17,169 bases of DNA from Candidatus Nitrosopumilus sp. (GCA_016784625.1 JADHUF010000021.1:1-17169), one strand, 5' to 3'. Shown: positions 1-7,316, counted from the stretch's first letter. The notes: a model not told the origin generated them from the letters alone. Program-made: numbers and translations.

Positions 1-435
1 GCAAAAGTACAATGCAAGAGCAATGAAATCTCTGATGCAACATTTGATTCTGTGAAATCATGCACAACTGAGGTAATTGAGCGTGTTTCTCACGAAATAG
101 CAGAAATATCAAATGTAAAGAGTAGAATTGCAGATCTTGAATTAGAAGTGCAAGAAATCGAATCCCCTCCACAACAAAACATCCAAGAATCCGCCGTTTC
201 ATATCTTGAGACTCCTGAACCACAACAAGTAGTTCAGACCATACTTCCAGAAGTACCAACAGAACCTGTAGCCATAAATTCAGAACCAGTTAAAGTAGAG
301 GCTACTCCAACACCCGAACATTCAGATATGCCTGAAGTTTCATTTGACTTTCCAGAACCACCCAAACAGGTGACCGCAGAAACTCCAAAAGAAGACAATG
401 ACAATGACTGGCTTGCTAGAATGGAAGTACAATAA
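1..435 (+). CDS. 3' part of a coiled-coil protein with an acidic, proline-rich tail
   Basis: The reading frame is open from the first base of the window, so the true start lies upstream and only the last 144 residues are visible. The first ~50 visible residues are charged and helix-like with heptad-style spacing (VIERVSHEIAEI, IADLELEVQEIE). The rest is low-complexity, rich in Pro, Glu, Gln and Thr, and ends in an acidic stretch (EDNDNDW) followed by LARMEVQ. No catalytic motif, Cys cluster or membrane segment is visible. A GTG lies in frame at 52, but coding-like sequence continues before it. I do not recognise the family. The helix-plus-disordered-tail layout would suit a cytoskeletal, division or scaffold protein, but that is only a guess. 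Confidence 0.7.
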   Translation, partial: AKVQCKSNEISDATFDSVKSCTTEVIERVSHEIAEISNVKSRIADLELEVQEIESPPQQNIQESAVSYLETPEPQQVVQTILPEVPTEPVAINSEPVKVEATPTPEHSDMPEVSFDFPEPPKQVTAETPKEDNDNDWLARMEVQ

Positions 436-454
436 TTTTTTTATTTTTTTCTTT
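436..454 (+). terminator. T-rich terminator after the first gene
   Basis: Two runs of seven T separated by a single A start immediately after the stop codon and are followed by CTTT. Archaeal RNA polymerase commonly terminates at such oligo-T tracts without a hairpin, and no stem-loop is visible here. Confidence 0.6.
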
Positions 455-458
455 AACA

Positions 459-466
459 TTTAGAAA
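459..466 (+). promoter_or_regulatory. Putative BoxA (TATA-like) of the acetyl-CoA synthetase gene
   Basis: TTTAGAAA lies 24-31 bases upstream of the ATG at 490, the spacing shown by the better BoxA elements in this window. There is no Shine-Dalgarno sequence, so a leaderless transcript is likely. The match to the TTTAWATA consensus is moderate. Confidence 0.4.
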
Positions 467-489
467 GATCTAAATTCATACACTTTTTG

Positions 490-2409
490 ATGTCTGAGAC
501 TTATAATATTGGACTTGGAAACAATGACTCTGAAATAAGAAAAAAAGCAAATTCTGATTTTTTATCTTTTTGGGATGAACAAGCAAAGAATCTTTCTTGG
601 TTTTCCCCTTGGGAGAAGACCTTGGATTGGCATCCTCCATTTGCAAAGTGGTTTGTTGGGGGCACAATTAATGCCTCATATAATGCCCTAGATGTGCATC
701 AAAATGACAAATCTGCCAAACCTGCCATTCTATGGGAGGGAGAAAACGGTGAATCTAGAATACTCACATATCGTGATTTATTGATTCAAGTAAAAAAATT
801 TGCAAATGTTCTAAAGTCATTAGGTGTTCAAAAAGGAGATCGGGTAACTATCTATCTTCCTATGGTGCCAGAACTTCCAATTGCAATGTTGGCATGTGCA
901 AGAATTGGTGCCACTCATACCGTAGTCTTTTCAGGTTTTAGTGCATTATCGATTAAAGATAGAATTGATGATTCAAAATCTAAAGTTATCATTACAGCTG
1001 ATGGTGGATATCGAAGAGGAAAAATTGTCAAGCTCAAAGAAGTAATTGATGAAGCAATCAAAGATCTTAATTTTGTAGAACATGTTATAGTTCTTGAAAG
1101 AACAAAAAATAAAATCTCAATGACATTAAAAGATAAACTTTGGAATGACTTGATGAATGATGCATCTGATTCTTGTGATGCAGAAAAATTAGATAGTAAT
1201 CACCCTCTTTACATTTTATACACATCAGGTACTACTGGAAAACCAAAAGGAGTTTTACACGGAACTGGTGGGTATATGACACATTTGTATTCTACTTTCA
1301 AATGGGCATTTGACATTAAAGATTCTGATGTGTTTTTTTGTACTGCTGATATTGGTTGGGTTACAGGTCATAGCTATGTTGTTTATGCTCCATTACTTCA
1401 TGGTGCAACTGAAATAATGTATGAGGGTGCACCTGATTATCCTGATGAATCAAGAATGTGGGATATTTTACAAAAATACAAAGCTACAATCTTCTATACT
1501 ACTCCTACTGCGCTTAGAATGTTTATGAAATTTGGAGATGATATTCCAAACTCTTTTGATCTTTCTTCATTAAGATTACTTGGTACTGTGGGGGAACCAA
1601 TTAACCCCGAAGTTTGGAAATGGTATTTTAAAATTATTGGAAAGGAAAAATGCCCAATTATTGATACATGGTGGCAAACTGAAACTGGCGGAATGCTAAT
1701 TTCTCCATTGCCTGGTTTGGAGACAATTCCTCTAAAGCCTGGCTCTGGAACGCGTCCAATTCCAGGCGTAAATATAGCTGTAGTTGATGAAAATGGGCTT
1801 GATGTTGCCCCCAACACAAAAGGCTATCTTGTGATAAAAGATCCTTGGCCTGGAATGCTTTTGACATTATGGAATGATGATGAAAAATACGAGTCTGTTT
1901 ACTGGTCAAAATATGAAAACTGTTACTATCCAGGTGATTATGCACTAAAAGATGAGGATGGGTATCTTTGGCTACTTGGACGAGCAGATGATATTCTCAA
2001 AGTAGCAGGTCACAGAATTGGAACTGCAGAACTTGAAAGTAGTATTGTATCTCATAGTCATGTCGCAGAATCTGCAGTATGTGGAATTCCAGATGAGATA
2101 AAAGGTGAAGTGATAATTGCGTTTGTTGTACTAAAACAAGGAGTTACAATGAATTCTAATAATTTGGAAAAAGAAATTTCAAATAAAATACGAAATGATA
2201 TTGGTGCCATTGCAACTCCTAAACAAATCTATTTTGTTTCAAAACTACCAAAGACACGTAGTGGAAAAATTATGCGAAGACTTCTAAAAGCAATTGTGAA
2301 TAATGAGAAAATTGGTGATGTTAGTACTCTAGAAGATGGTGCTGCAGTATCTGAAGTTCAAAGTGCATTTGATGAACTCCAAACCTCAATTCAAGAAAAA
2401 TCTAAATAA
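490..2409 (+). CDS. acs: AMP-forming acetyl-CoA synthetase
   Basis: This 639-residue protein belongs to the ANL adenylate-forming superfamily, acetyl-CoA synthetase subfamily (usual length ~650). It activates acetate, or a similar short acid, with ATP to an acyl-adenylate and then forms the CoA thioester in the cytosol. Visible motifs are the P-loop-like [11 protein letters not shown] at 244-254, TWWQTETGG at ~393-401 whose tryptophan normally limits the pocket to acetate or propionate, the hinge and CoA region [15 protein letters not shown], and the C-terminal [10 protein letters not shown] with catalytic Lys593, the residue controlled by acetylation in bacterial Acs. I chose the ATG at 490; a TTG directly before it is less likely. 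A related AMP-forming enzyme serves as 3-hydroxypropionyl-CoA synthetase in Metallosphaera, so the true acid could be 3-hydroxypropionate. The gene stands alone and converges on the PAS gene with no intervening base. Confidence 0.93.
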   Translation: MSETYNIGLGNNDSEIRKKANSDFLSFWDEQAKNLSWFSPWEKTLDWHPPFAKWFVGGTINASYNALDVHQNDKSAKPAILWEGENGESRILTYRDLLIQVKKFANVLKSLGVQKGDRVTIYLPMVPELPIAMLACARIGATHTVVFSGFSALSIKDRIDDSKSKVIITADGGYRRGKIVKLKEVIDEAIKDLNFVEHVIVLERTKNKISMTLKDKLWNDLMNDASDSCDAEKLDSNHPLYILYTSGTTGKPKGVLHGTGGYMTHLYSTFKWAFDIKDSDVFFCTADIGWVTGHSYVVYAPLLHGATEIMYEGAPDYPDESRMWDILQKYKATIFYTTPTALRMFMKFGDDIPNSFDLSSLRLLGTVGEPINPEVWKWYFKIIGKEKCPIIDTWWQTETGGMLISPLPGLETIPLKPGSGTRPIPGVNIAVVDENGLDVAPNTKGYLVIKDPWPGMLLTLWNDDEKYESVYWSKYENCYYPGDYALKDEDGYLWLLGRADDILKVAGHRIGTAELESSIVSHSHVAESAVCGIPDEIKGEVIIAFVVLKQGVTMNSNNLEKEISNKIRNDIGAIATPKQIYFVSKLPKTRSGKIMRRLLKAIVNNEKIGDVSTLEDGAAVSEVQSAFDELQTSIQEKSK

Positions 2410-2946
2410 TTAACTATCTTTTTTTAATTCTTTTAAATCAACACGTAAAAGCATATCAAACATTTGTTTTAATCCATCGTATTCTGATTTTGAGTTTTCA
2501 TCTAATTGGTCATACTCTTTTTCTTTAATTTCATCTAGTCTATTATTTGCTTCACTGAAAAATTTATTATATTCTGTTATTTTTTCATCAGTCATTTGTG
2601 TTAAATCCAAGATTACAGTATTGCTTCCAAGCATATTTTTATTTTCATCATAAAGACTTGTTGCTTGTAATAATCCTGAAAAAGTACTTCCATCCTGTCT
2701 TTTGAATGTGATCTTTCTATTCGTTACTTTTCCTGTTTCAAACCATGTTTTTAGAGAGTCATTCATGGTTTCCCATGCTTCTTTAGGCACATGCTCAAAA
2801 ATTGACTTACCTAAAATCTCTGATTTTACATATCCTAGATTTGCAGCATATGTGGAATTACAGTCAAGAATTATTCCAATTGAATTTATTCTTCTCCACA
2901 TTACAGGAGCATCTTTGAGAATTTTTCTTGCTTCAGTTTGATGCAT
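2410..2946 (-). CDS. PAS-domain protein with C-terminal coiled coil
   Basis: A 178-residue soluble protein. Residues ~10-120 form one PAS domain: RINSIGIILDCNSTYAANLGY at the start, the typical GKSIFEHV helix, TFKRQDGSTFSGLL, and a closing NTVILDLTQ strand. Residues ~125-175 are a charged helical tail suited to dimerisation. There is no histidine kinase, GGDEF or DNA-binding domain, so it is a stand-alone sensor or interaction module that must act through a partner. The bound cofactor cannot be told from sequence. The ATG at 2946 has a good BoxA 22-29 bases upstream, indicating a separate leaderless transcript despite the FEN-1 gene lying just upstream on the same strand. Its stop codon abuts that of acs. 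Confidence 0.85.
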   Translation of the reverse strand: MHQTEARKILKDAPVMWRRINSIGIILDCNSTYAANLGYVKSEILGKSIFEHVPKEAWETMNDSLKTWFETGKVTNRKITFKRQDGSTFSGLLQATSLYDENKNMLGSNTVILDLTQMTDEKITEYNKFFSEANNRLDEIKEKEYDQLDENSKSEYDGLKQMFDMLLRVDLKELKKDS

Positions 2947-2967
2947 TTTTAAAATTAGATTGACTAG

Positions 2968-2975
2968 TTATTAAA
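2968..2975 (-). promoter_or_regulatory. BoxA of the PAS-domain gene
   Basis: On the minus strand this reads TTTAATAA, 22-29 bases before the ATG at 2946. It sits in the 40-base gap after the FEN-1 stop, so the PAS gene can be transcribed independently of fen. Confidence 0.6.
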
Positions 2976-2986
2976 TTGAAATCTTT

Positions 2987-4009
2987 TCAAAACCATTGAT
3001 CTAGATTCTGACTCTTTTTCTCTAGTGCTTTTTTTAGTCTATTCAGAGTTGACTGTATTCTATCTTCTGAAAAACTTCGCTCTTTTACTAAATAATTTGT
3101 AATTGCATCATAATCTACTTTCTCAAAAATAATTTCATCTACATCAGTTACATCTGGGTCCAAAAATATTTTTCTTATCTGTTGAAAATCTATCTCTTGT
3201 AATTGCTCTTGGATTTGTGGAATGTCTTCTAATCTTGAATGTTGTTTTATCATTTTAAGTGCAGTTTTTGGACCTATTCTTTCAAATCCATTTGGATTAA
3301 AATCAGTACCAATTAAAATTCCAATATCTACAAGTTCTTCTCTAGTTAATCCCAATCCATCTAGTGTTTTTTGTGTTTCAATTATCTCTGGGACAATATC
3401 GATGTAGGTATTTTTATTTGGTATTTTTCTTCTTCCACTATTTGTAAAATTTCTTACTAGTCTTTTTGCACCACATAAAATGGAATCAAAATCTTGACTT
3501 GCAGAAGCATATGCTTGGCCTGTGTTTGTTAGGTGTGCGGCAGTTGCTTCTCCTTCTGATGCAGCTTCAATGTATGGAATCCCAAAATATGTTAAAAGTT
3601 GTTTTGACTCTTTTACCATTCCATCTCTCATACTAGTTGTTTGTTGAGCATATTTTCTTGCATCTTCCATATTTCCTTCTGCAATTGCTTTTTCATATTT
3701 GACTGTAGCATCTTTTTTGATCTGTTTTCTACGTTCAATTTCTGCTGTTTTTAGTGATGGTGGTTTTCCATCAAAGACATACACTGGTTTTATCCCTAAA
3801 GATAGAAAGTTGACATTTCTATACAAAAGACCACTTAGATGACTTGTAATTCGACCTTCTGAATCTGCTAGCTGTAATCCATCTGGGCCTCTAATGCTTG
3901 CTAAAAATTGGTATATCGCATTGTATGCATCAATTGCAATTATCTTAGTTGAAAATGCTTCTAGACTTGTTTTCTCTCTTACTACCAAGTCCTTTAGATT
4001 TAGTCCCAT
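2987..4009 (-). CDS. fen: Flap endonuclease 1 (FEN-1)
   Basis: A structure-specific 5' nuclease of 340 residues, the normal archaeal length. It removes 5' flaps during Okazaki-fragment maturation and long-patch base-excision repair and works with the PCNA clamp. The protein starts MGLNL, whose Gly2 is conserved in the family. All metal-binding acids are present at family positions: Asp27 (AIDAYN), Asp80 (VFDGKPP), Glu152 and Glu154 (EGEA), Asp173 and Asp175 (QDFDS), and Asp236 (GTDFNPNG). The helix-hairpin-helix region follows ([12 protein letters not shown]). The C-terminus ends KSQNLDQWF, a PIP-like PCNA-binding peptide whose first position is Ser instead of the usual Gln. The gene is monocistronic and diverges from the tRNA gene. 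Identification is secure. Confidence 0.97.
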   Translation of the reverse strand: MGLNLKDLVVREKTSLEAFSTKIIAIDAYNAIYQFLASIRGPDGLQLADSEGRITSHLSGLLYRNVNFLSLGIKPVYVFDGKPPSLKTAEIERRKQIKKDATVKYEKAIAEGNMEDARKYAQQTTSMRDGMVKESKQLLTYFGIPYIEAASEGEATAAHLTNTGQAYASASQDFDSILCGAKRLVRNFTNSGRRKIPNKNTYIDIVPEIIETQKTLDGLGLTREELVDIGILIGTDFNPNGFERIGPKTALKMIKQHSRLEDIPQIQEQLQEIDFQQIRKIFLDPDVTDVDEIIFEKVDYDAITNYLVKERSFSEDRIQSTLNRLKKALEKKSQNLDQWF

Positions 4010-4166
4010 AGGAGTTTGTTGTATTTTTATGCTATTTTGTGTTTTTCCTTTATTTTTGATCGATATTTTTCATAATAAAATAAAATCAAAGAACAAATCA
4101 AAAAGAAATTCAAAGATATTGTTTTTGATGTTGGTGTAATGTTGCATTCTTGATATTCTAATTTGC

Positions 4167-4173
4167 TTTATTA
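4167..4173 (+). promoter_or_regulatory. BoxA of the tRNA-Ser gene
   Basis: TTTATTA lies 23-29 bases upstream of the first base of the mature tRNA, which places transcription initiation within a few bases of the tRNA 5' end. The rest of 4010-4195 is very A/T-rich and must also hold the leftward promoter of fen, which I could not place confidently. Confidence 0.55.
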
Positions 4174-4195
4174 TGGAGAAAATAAAAGACTAGAT

Positions 4196-4277
4196 GCCGG
4201 GGTAGCCAAGTGGTAAGGCGGCCGTCTCGAAAACGGCTACGCGCAAGCGTGCAGGGGCTCGAATCCCTTTCCCGGCG
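4196..4277 (+). tRNA. trnS: tRNA-Ser with anticodon CGA
   Basis: An 82-base class II tRNA folds cleanly. The acceptor stem pairs 4196-4202 with 4270-4276 (last pair G-U), with discriminator G at 4277. The D stem is GCC/GGC. The anticodon stem GCCGT/ACGGC closes the loop CTCGAAA, giving anticodon CGA at 4228-4230, which reads UCG. The long variable arm is ACGC-GCAA-GCGT, a GNRA-capped hairpin typical of serine tRNAs. The T arm has loop CTCGAAT. CCA is not encoded and there is no intron. An A/T-rich tract with CTTTTAATTT follows and may terminate transcription. No integrase or att-like repeat is seen nearby. Confidence 0.96.
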
Positions 4278-4363
4278 TTGATCTTTTAATTTACAATCTC
4301 TAGTAAAATTAAAAGCATTAACATAATAAAACGAAAAAATTACAATTATCAATAAATCCAATT

Positions 4364-4549
4364 ATGACTCAAGAAACAGAATCAAAGATACGTGAATCGG
4401 GAATTTCAACTGCTGATCTAATTGCACATTTTAGAGAAAAATGTAAAATCTGTGGGCATCATCGAATAATGCACAATGAATTAGGAAAATGTGAGGGTGT
4501 AATGAACAAACCATGTACTTCTGGCTGTGATGGTTTTAATCCTGAATAA
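4364..4549 (+). CDS. Small Cys/His-rich protein, probably zinc-binding
   Basis: A 61-residue protein. After an N-terminal helix of about 25 residues it has a metal-ligand-rich half: Cys27-x2-Cys30, His32, His33, His37, Cys43, Cys51 and Cys55, in the context CKICGHHRIMH...GKCEG...CTSGC. This is enough to bind one or two zinc ions, although the spacing does not match a named finger that I know. The ATG at 4364 has no Shine-Dalgarno; the upstream region is A/T-rich but its BoxA is not obvious. The gene lies between tRNA-Ser and the nitroreductase and is probably a separate transcription unit. Function unknown; regulatory or nucleic-acid-binding roles are possible. Confidence 0.75.
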   Translation: MTQETESKIRESGISTADLIAHFREKCKICGHHRIMHNELGKCEGVMNKPCTSGCDGFNPE

Positions 4550-4563
4550 TCTATTTTGAATTC

Positions 4564-4570
4564 TTTAATA
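4564..4570 (+). promoter_or_regulatory. BoxA of the nitroreductase gene
   Basis: TTTAATA lies 23-29 bases upstream of the GTG at 4593. This spacing fits a leaderless mRNA beginning at the GTG and supports that unusual start codon. Confidence 0.55.
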
Positions 4571-4592
4571 CGTTATATCTTGTAAATTACTT

Positions 4593-5246
4593 GTGGATTC
4601 AGAAAACAAAGGAGAGAAAATTTATCCTCTAGGTTATGAACCTCTAGATATCCCTGTCCCTGATTCCTCTGATTCTAATGTGAGAAATCAACTGCTTGAT
4701 TTTATTTTACAGTCTGGGCCCTCTGAGGTTGTAGATACTGATTTGTTTGCTGTGATGGCAAAGAGACGTTCTACAAGAAAATTTTCAGACAAACCCGTTG
4801 AAACTACAAAGATAGATAAAATTATTGCAGCAGCTGATACTGCACCTACTGCTGGAAACTATCAAGGATTTGAAATTTTTTATGTTATGAGTCTAGAAAA
4901 GAAAAAACTACTCGTTGAAGCATGTAACGGACAACCATACGTTAATGCTCCTGTTGTGCTGGTTTTTTGTAAAAATCCTTCTAGAGTGAAATTTAATTTT
5001 CCTGATTATGTTCTAAAAAAATTTGCCATACAGGATGCAACCTTAGCTGCAGGATATTCTCAGCTTGCAGCTCAAGCCTTAGGATTAAGCTCAATCTGGA
5101 TTGGTATGTTTGATGAACAAAAAGTAATGGATATAATTGAAACAGACCTAGTTCCATCATCTATACTATGCATTGGATACCCAGAACAAACAAAATTCCC
5201 AAAACCAAGACGAAATCTCAAAGACTTGGTTCATGTGACCTGGTAA
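4593..5246 (+). CDS. Nitroreductase-family flavoprotein
   Basis: A 217-residue protein of the FMN-dependent nitroreductase fold. Family members form cytosolic homodimers that use NAD(P)H for two-electron reduction of quinones, nitro groups or enones. Key features are the FMN-phosphate-binding RRSTRKF at 58-64, the TAPTAGNYQ segment at ~83-91, the GLSSIWIGM core segment, and LCIGYPEQ near the end. About 50 residues precede the first FMN motif, longer than in minimal members, and include an acidic-proline segment (PVPDSSDS). The GTG start is supported by BoxA spacing; the in-frame ATG before AKRRS would remove this extension and is less likely. BluB-type enzymes share the fold, but the motifs here are those of ordinary nitroreductases. 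The substrate cannot be assigned. Confidence 0.88.
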   Translation: MDSENKGEKIYPLGYEPLDIPVPDSSDSNVRNQLLDFILQSGPSEVVDTDLFAVMAKRRSTRKFSDKPVETTKIDKIIAAADTAPTAGNYQGFEIFYVMSLEKKKLLVEACNGQPYVNAPVVLVFCKNPSRVKFNFPDYVLKKFAIQDATLAAGYSQLAAQALGLSSIWIGMFDEQKVMDIIETDLVPSSILCIGYPEQTKFPKPRRNLKDLVHVTW

Positions 5247-5266
5247 ACTGCATAAAATTCTCCAGA

Positions 5267-5275
5267 TTTAAATAA
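5267..5275 (+). promoter_or_regulatory. BoxA of the RAM-domain gene
   Basis: TTTAAATAA lies 22-30 bases before the ATG at 5297. It is one of the best consensus matches in the window and indicates a leaderless transcript. Confidence 0.65.
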
Positions 5276-5296
5276 TCATAGACATTTGTTAAATTC

Positions 5297-5530
5297 ATGA
5301 CTGATGCTTATGTGATGTTAAATTGTGATTTGGGTGCAGAAGTAGAAATAATTGAGAAGCTCAAAGAACTTGAACAAGTCAAAGATGTCTTTGAGACAAT
5401 TGGGACTCATGATATGTTGGTAAAATTGCAAGCAGACAATTTTGAAAAAATACGAGAGATTGTTTCTTGGAATATTCAGAAACTAGACAAAGTTCGTTCC
5501 ACTGCAACTCTCATAAAAAAAGATAATTAG
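5297..5530 (+). CDS. Stand-alone Lrp/AsnC ligand-binding (RAM) domain protein
   Basis: This 77-residue protein is only the effector-binding half of an Lrp/AsnC regulator. It shows the RAM pattern: a first strand (AYVMLNCDLG), a helix (EVEIIEKLKEL), QVKDVFETIGTHDMLVKLQA, a second helix (FEKIREIVSWNIQKL) and a final strand (VRSTATLI). The N-terminal helix-turn-helix of full-length Lrp proteins (~150 residues) is absent. The good BoxA right upstream argues that this is the natural form, not a truncation. Stand-alone RAM proteins are known in archaea and bacteria and form dimers or higher rings that bind amino acids; they may co-assemble with full-length Lrp proteins. The ligand is unknown. Confidence 0.87.
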   Translation: MTDAYVMLNCDLGAEVEIIEKLKELEQVKDVFETIGTHDMLVKLQADNFEKIREIVSWNIQKLDKVRSTATLIKKDN

Positions 5531-5546
5531 ATTTAGATTCTAAACT

Positions 5547-5566
5547 CTTTTTATTCCTAATTTTTT
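5547..5566 (+). terminator. T-rich terminator after the RAM-domain gene
   Basis: CTTTTTATTCC followed by a run of six T forms a hairpin-free T-rich tract downstream of the stop at 5530 and upstream of the next promoter. Confidence 0.45.
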
Positions 5567-5588
5567 AATTAGTTAACATTTTGTATCA

Positions 5589-5596
5589 CTTAATTA
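5589..5596 (+). promoter_or_regulatory. BoxA of the 58-residue protein gene
   Basis: CTTAATTA lies 24-31 bases upstream of the ATG at 5620. It overlaps the 5' end of the longer TTG-initiated reading frame, which is the main reason for choosing the ATG. Confidence 0.5.
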
Positions 5597-5619
5597 AGAT
5601 TAGTTCCTATCTACCTCAA

Positions 5620-5796
5620 ATGGCTGATGATAAAAATGAGATCGAAAAACTCATTGATAATATGATCACTAGTGGGGATGAATTAGTTGATAATCTAAAA
5701 ACCATTTTACCAAGCTCACTATCAGAATCAATGGTAATGTTCCATGAATCAAATGTTACAAATCTAAAGAAAATTAAAGAGTTTCTCAACAAATAG
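5620..5796 (+). CDS. Small helical protein of unknown function
   Basis: A 58-residue acidic protein, starting MADDKNEIEKLI and ending KIKEFLNK, predicted to be nearly all helical (probably a two-helix hairpin broken at LPSSLS). It has no Cys, no membrane segment and no recognised motif. The frame stays open upstream to a TTG at 5581, but BoxA spacing and the natural MADD start favour the ATG at 5620. It lies between the RAM-domain and SRPBCC genes with separate promoters, so context gives little functional information. Confidence 0.6.
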   Translation: MADDKNEIEKLIDNMITSGDELVDNLKTILPSSLSESMVMFHESNVTNLKKIKEFLNK

Positions 5797-5803
5797 ACTA
5801 TGT

Positions 5804-5825
5804 ATTGATACCTATGATTGATACC
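5804..5825 (+). repeat. Two direct copies of a 9-base sequence upstream of the SRPBCC promoter
   Basis: ATTGATACC occurs at 5804-5812 and again at 5817-5825, a 13-base period, ending just before the BoxA at 5832. The position directly upstream of BoxA suits an activator or BRE-proximal site. It could also be chance in A/T-rich DNA. Confidence 0.4.
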
Positions 5826-5831
5826 ATATCT

Positions 5832-5839
5832 TTTTTAAT
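5832..5839 (+). promoter_or_regulatory. BoxA of the first SRPBCC gene
   Basis: TTTTTAAT lies 23-30 bases upstream of the GTG at 5862 and supports that start as leaderless. Confidence 0.5.
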
Positions 5840-5861
5840 CATTGTTTGAGTTTTTTTTATT

Positions 5862-6242
5862 GTGGTTAGATCTAGAACTGTCTCCATTATTGTAAAAAAG
5901 AAGACTGGGGATGCCTTTGATGCGATTTTACAAGTTCCACCAAAGATGATGCCTGATGCAAAAATGAATGATAATGGTTGGTGGTCTTTTACTGGTCCTC
6001 ATGGTAAGGCGCAACTCAAATTCAATGAAAATAAATCTCTTGGAATTTTAGACCATCAGTATGTTGATGAGGAATCCTCTTGGAATGTTCCAATGAGGGT
6101 TATCTCTAATGGAGATTCTTCTGAAGTTGTAATTACTTTAAACAAACCTGATGAGCTAACTGATGAGCAGTTTGATCAAAGAGTGTCTGAAATTGGTGAG
6201 ATGGTAGTTACAATGAAAAATATCATTGAATCTGATGCCTAG
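5862..6242 (+). CDS. SRPBCC-superfamily (START-like) protein
   Basis: A 126-residue protein resembling short members of the SRPBCC / polyketide-cyclase-2 group: an alternating strand pattern from the N-terminus (RTVSIIVKKKTGDAF), a WWSFTGPHGKA strand region, and the characteristic SWNVPMRVISNGDSSEVVITL segment followed by DELTDEQFDQRVSEIGEMV and a long C-terminal helix. The fold makes a deep hydrophobic cavity; ligands across the family range from lipids to aromatic compounds, so no reaction can be assigned. The GTG start is chosen because BoxA sits 23-30 bases upstream and no ATG precedes the first strand. A paired direct repeat lies just upstream of BoxA. A second SRPBCC gene lies about 0.5 kb away on the other strand. 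Confidence 0.8.
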   Translation: MVRSRTVSIIVKKKTGDAFDAILQVPPKMMPDAKMNDNGWWSFTGPHGKAQLKFNENKSLGILDHQYVDEESSWNVPMRVISNGDSSEVVITLNKPDELTDEQFDQRVSEIGEMVVTMKNIIESDA

Positions 6243-6302
6243 TCAAGTACAAATCATTCCTTACGCTTAAATGCAAATTTGTCAATAATACATTGTTAAA
6301 AA

Positions 6303-6386
6303 ATGCCATATGAAGAAGTATGTTTTCAAAGATTGGAAGAAGATAATCCTGAAGATTACAAGAAATTAAAATCTAAAAAATTATAG
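6303..6386 (+). CDS. Putative 27-residue microprotein
   Basis: An ATG-initiated frame encodes MPYEEVCFQRLEEDNP through a Lys-rich end (KKLKSKKL) and stops with TAG. The composition is strongly charged and amphipathic-helical. Three facts support it: the spacing is as tight as other convergent pairs in this window (7 bases to the stop of the opposing gene), it would otherwise leave one of the longer gene-free gaps, and a TTAAAT element lies about 30-35 bases upstream of the ATG. Against it are its small size and a BoxA slightly too far upstream. Function unknown. Confidence 0.45.
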   Translation: MPYEEVCFQRLEEDNPEDYKKLKSKKL

Positions 6387-6393
6387 TATTTTT

Positions 6394-6729
6394 TTAGTCC
6401 TTATCTGAATCATCAGTTTCTTGTCTACCTGGACCTACCATGTCTTCAGGTTTTACTTTATTATCCCAGTCCCCTCTTACTCCTTTCACTAAGGCAATCA
6501 TTCCTGCCCCAATAAATCCAATAATTAATGCAAAGAATAATGTTTGATCAAATACCTTAATTGAACAGTCAATTTCAACTGGTACACTTTCGTTAGAATA
6601 ATCATAACAAGTTCCAAATTCATTTGATTCTAGAGTTGCTGCTTGATAATCATGTCCAAATCCTCCAAGAATGATGAATCCTACAAAGATTAACACAATA
6701 CCAATTATGATGAATCTCATGTCACTCAT
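6394..6729 (-). CDS. Two-helix membrane protein
   Basis: A 111-residue protein with hydrophobic helices at ~5-24 and ~64-83. The ~38-residue loop between them carries Cys41 and Cys55, which could form a disulfide outside the cell, plus two Asn-containing segments. The C-terminal ~28 residues are hydrophilic and acidic (GRQETDDSDKD), probably cytoplasmic. No family is recognised. The ATG at 6729 is followed by another at residue 4. GGA lies about 10 bases upstream and a GTAAATA element 22-28 bases upstream, so either translation mode is possible. The gene follows the second SRPBCC gene on the same strand with a 48-base gap, so the two could be co-transcribed. Confidence 0.75.
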   Translation of the reverse strand: MSDMRFIIIGIVLIFVGFIILGGFGHDYQAATLESNEFGTCYDYSNESVPVEIDCSIKVFDQTLFFALIIGFIGAGMIALVKGVRGDWDNKVKPEDMVGPGRQETDDSDKD

Positions 6730-6777
6730 ATTTTTTTCCTTAATTAATCGTATTTACATTTTGACTTGAAAATCTTA

Positions 6778-7239
6778 TTATTTTTCAAGTAGTATTTTGA
6801 GATTTTCAAGTGATGCCTCGTAAAATGATCCCATAAATACAAGAAATTCTAAGAATTGCTTTTCAGACATTTTCTCACTGTTAAGATAAGATTGCCATGT
6901 GAGTTGAATCACCTTTTTTGATTTCACTTTTATTGAAATTGTAGCAACATATGCCCTTAGTGGTAACCCCTCAGTTGCAATGTATGTAAAATGTTCCCCA
7001 TTTTTCCAAGCGACAATATGCTCTTCAATTTTATTTCCGTCTGCAAATGTAATTAGTCTAACTGCTCCAACACCTCTTTTCTTTTTAGAGAGATACACTG
7101 TCTTTTTTACATCTACTAACCAAGTTGATAATCCTACGATATTGCTAATTTTTTTCCATACCTTCTCTTTTGATACTTTAATTGTAATTGTTTTTTTTAC
7201 CAAACCTGTATGAAATGTTCTTTTAGCAGTTTTTCTCAT
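6778..7239 (-). CDS. SRPBCC-superfamily (polyketide cyclase/dehydrase-like) protein
   Basis: A 153-residue basic protein with the classical START-like layout: a first strand TITIKVSKEKVWKKISNI (the usual entry to the superfamily, with the VW helix), STWLVDVKKTVYL, the strands GVGAVRLITFADG and KIEEHIVAWKNGEHFTYIA, then VIQLTWQSYL and a long C-terminal helix (FMGSFYEASLENLKILLE). It probably binds a hydrophobic ligand. No catalytic residues can be named. The ATG at 7239 has a strong BoxA 24-30 bases upstream. It diverges from the long coiled-coil gene, each with its own BoxA in the 77-base gap. Confidence 0.82.
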   Translation of the reverse strand: MRKTAKRTFHTGLVKKTITIKVSKEKVWKKISNIVGLSTWLVDVKKTVYLSKKKRGVGAVRLITFADGNKIEEHIVAWKNGEHFTYIATEGLPLRAYVATISIKVKSKKVIQLTWQSYLNSEKMSEKQFLEFLVFMGSFYEASLENLKILLEK

Positions 7240-7262
7240 ACCATGACCTGAAATCTAATGGA

Positions 7263-7269
7263 TTTTAAA
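7263..7269 (-). promoter_or_regulatory. BoxA of the second SRPBCC gene
   Basis: On the minus strand this reads TTTAAAA, 24-30 bases before the ATG at 7239. It is part of a compact divergent promoter region. Confidence 0.6.
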
Positions 7270-7286
7270 TTTTAGTTGTACAACCA

Positions 7287-7293
7287 TTTTTAA
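7287..7293 (+). promoter_or_regulatory. BoxA of the long coiled-coil gene
   Basis: TTTTTAA lies 24-30 bases upstream of the ATG at 7317 and indicates a leaderless transcript. Confidence 0.55.
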
Positions 7294-7316
7294 TCCCCAT
7301 AAAACAATAATATCAA

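Noticed and set aside
476..667. Leftward open frame over the acs start region
   Set aside because: It lies antisense to the well-supported acetyl-CoA synthetase and has low-complexity, unprotein-like composition.
1494..1945. Two leftward open frames inside acs
   Set aside because: Both are antisense shadows of the conserved acs core.
3894..4139. Rightward open frame from within fen into the intergenic region
   Set aside because: It is antisense to the FEN-1 N-terminus and the rest is A/T-rich spacer with hydrophobic low-complexity translation.
4010..4195. C/D-box guide RNA near the tRNA
   Set aside because: The TGATGTT and TGATATT sequences do not match a C box with a paired D box at proper distance.
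4196..4277. Reading the tRNA as leucine because of its long variable arm
   Set aside because: The anticodon is CGA and the GNRA-capped variable stem is typical of serine tRNA.
4158..4361. Leftward open frame across the tRNA gene
   Set aside because: It overlaps a clearly folded tRNA-Ser and has no conserved features.
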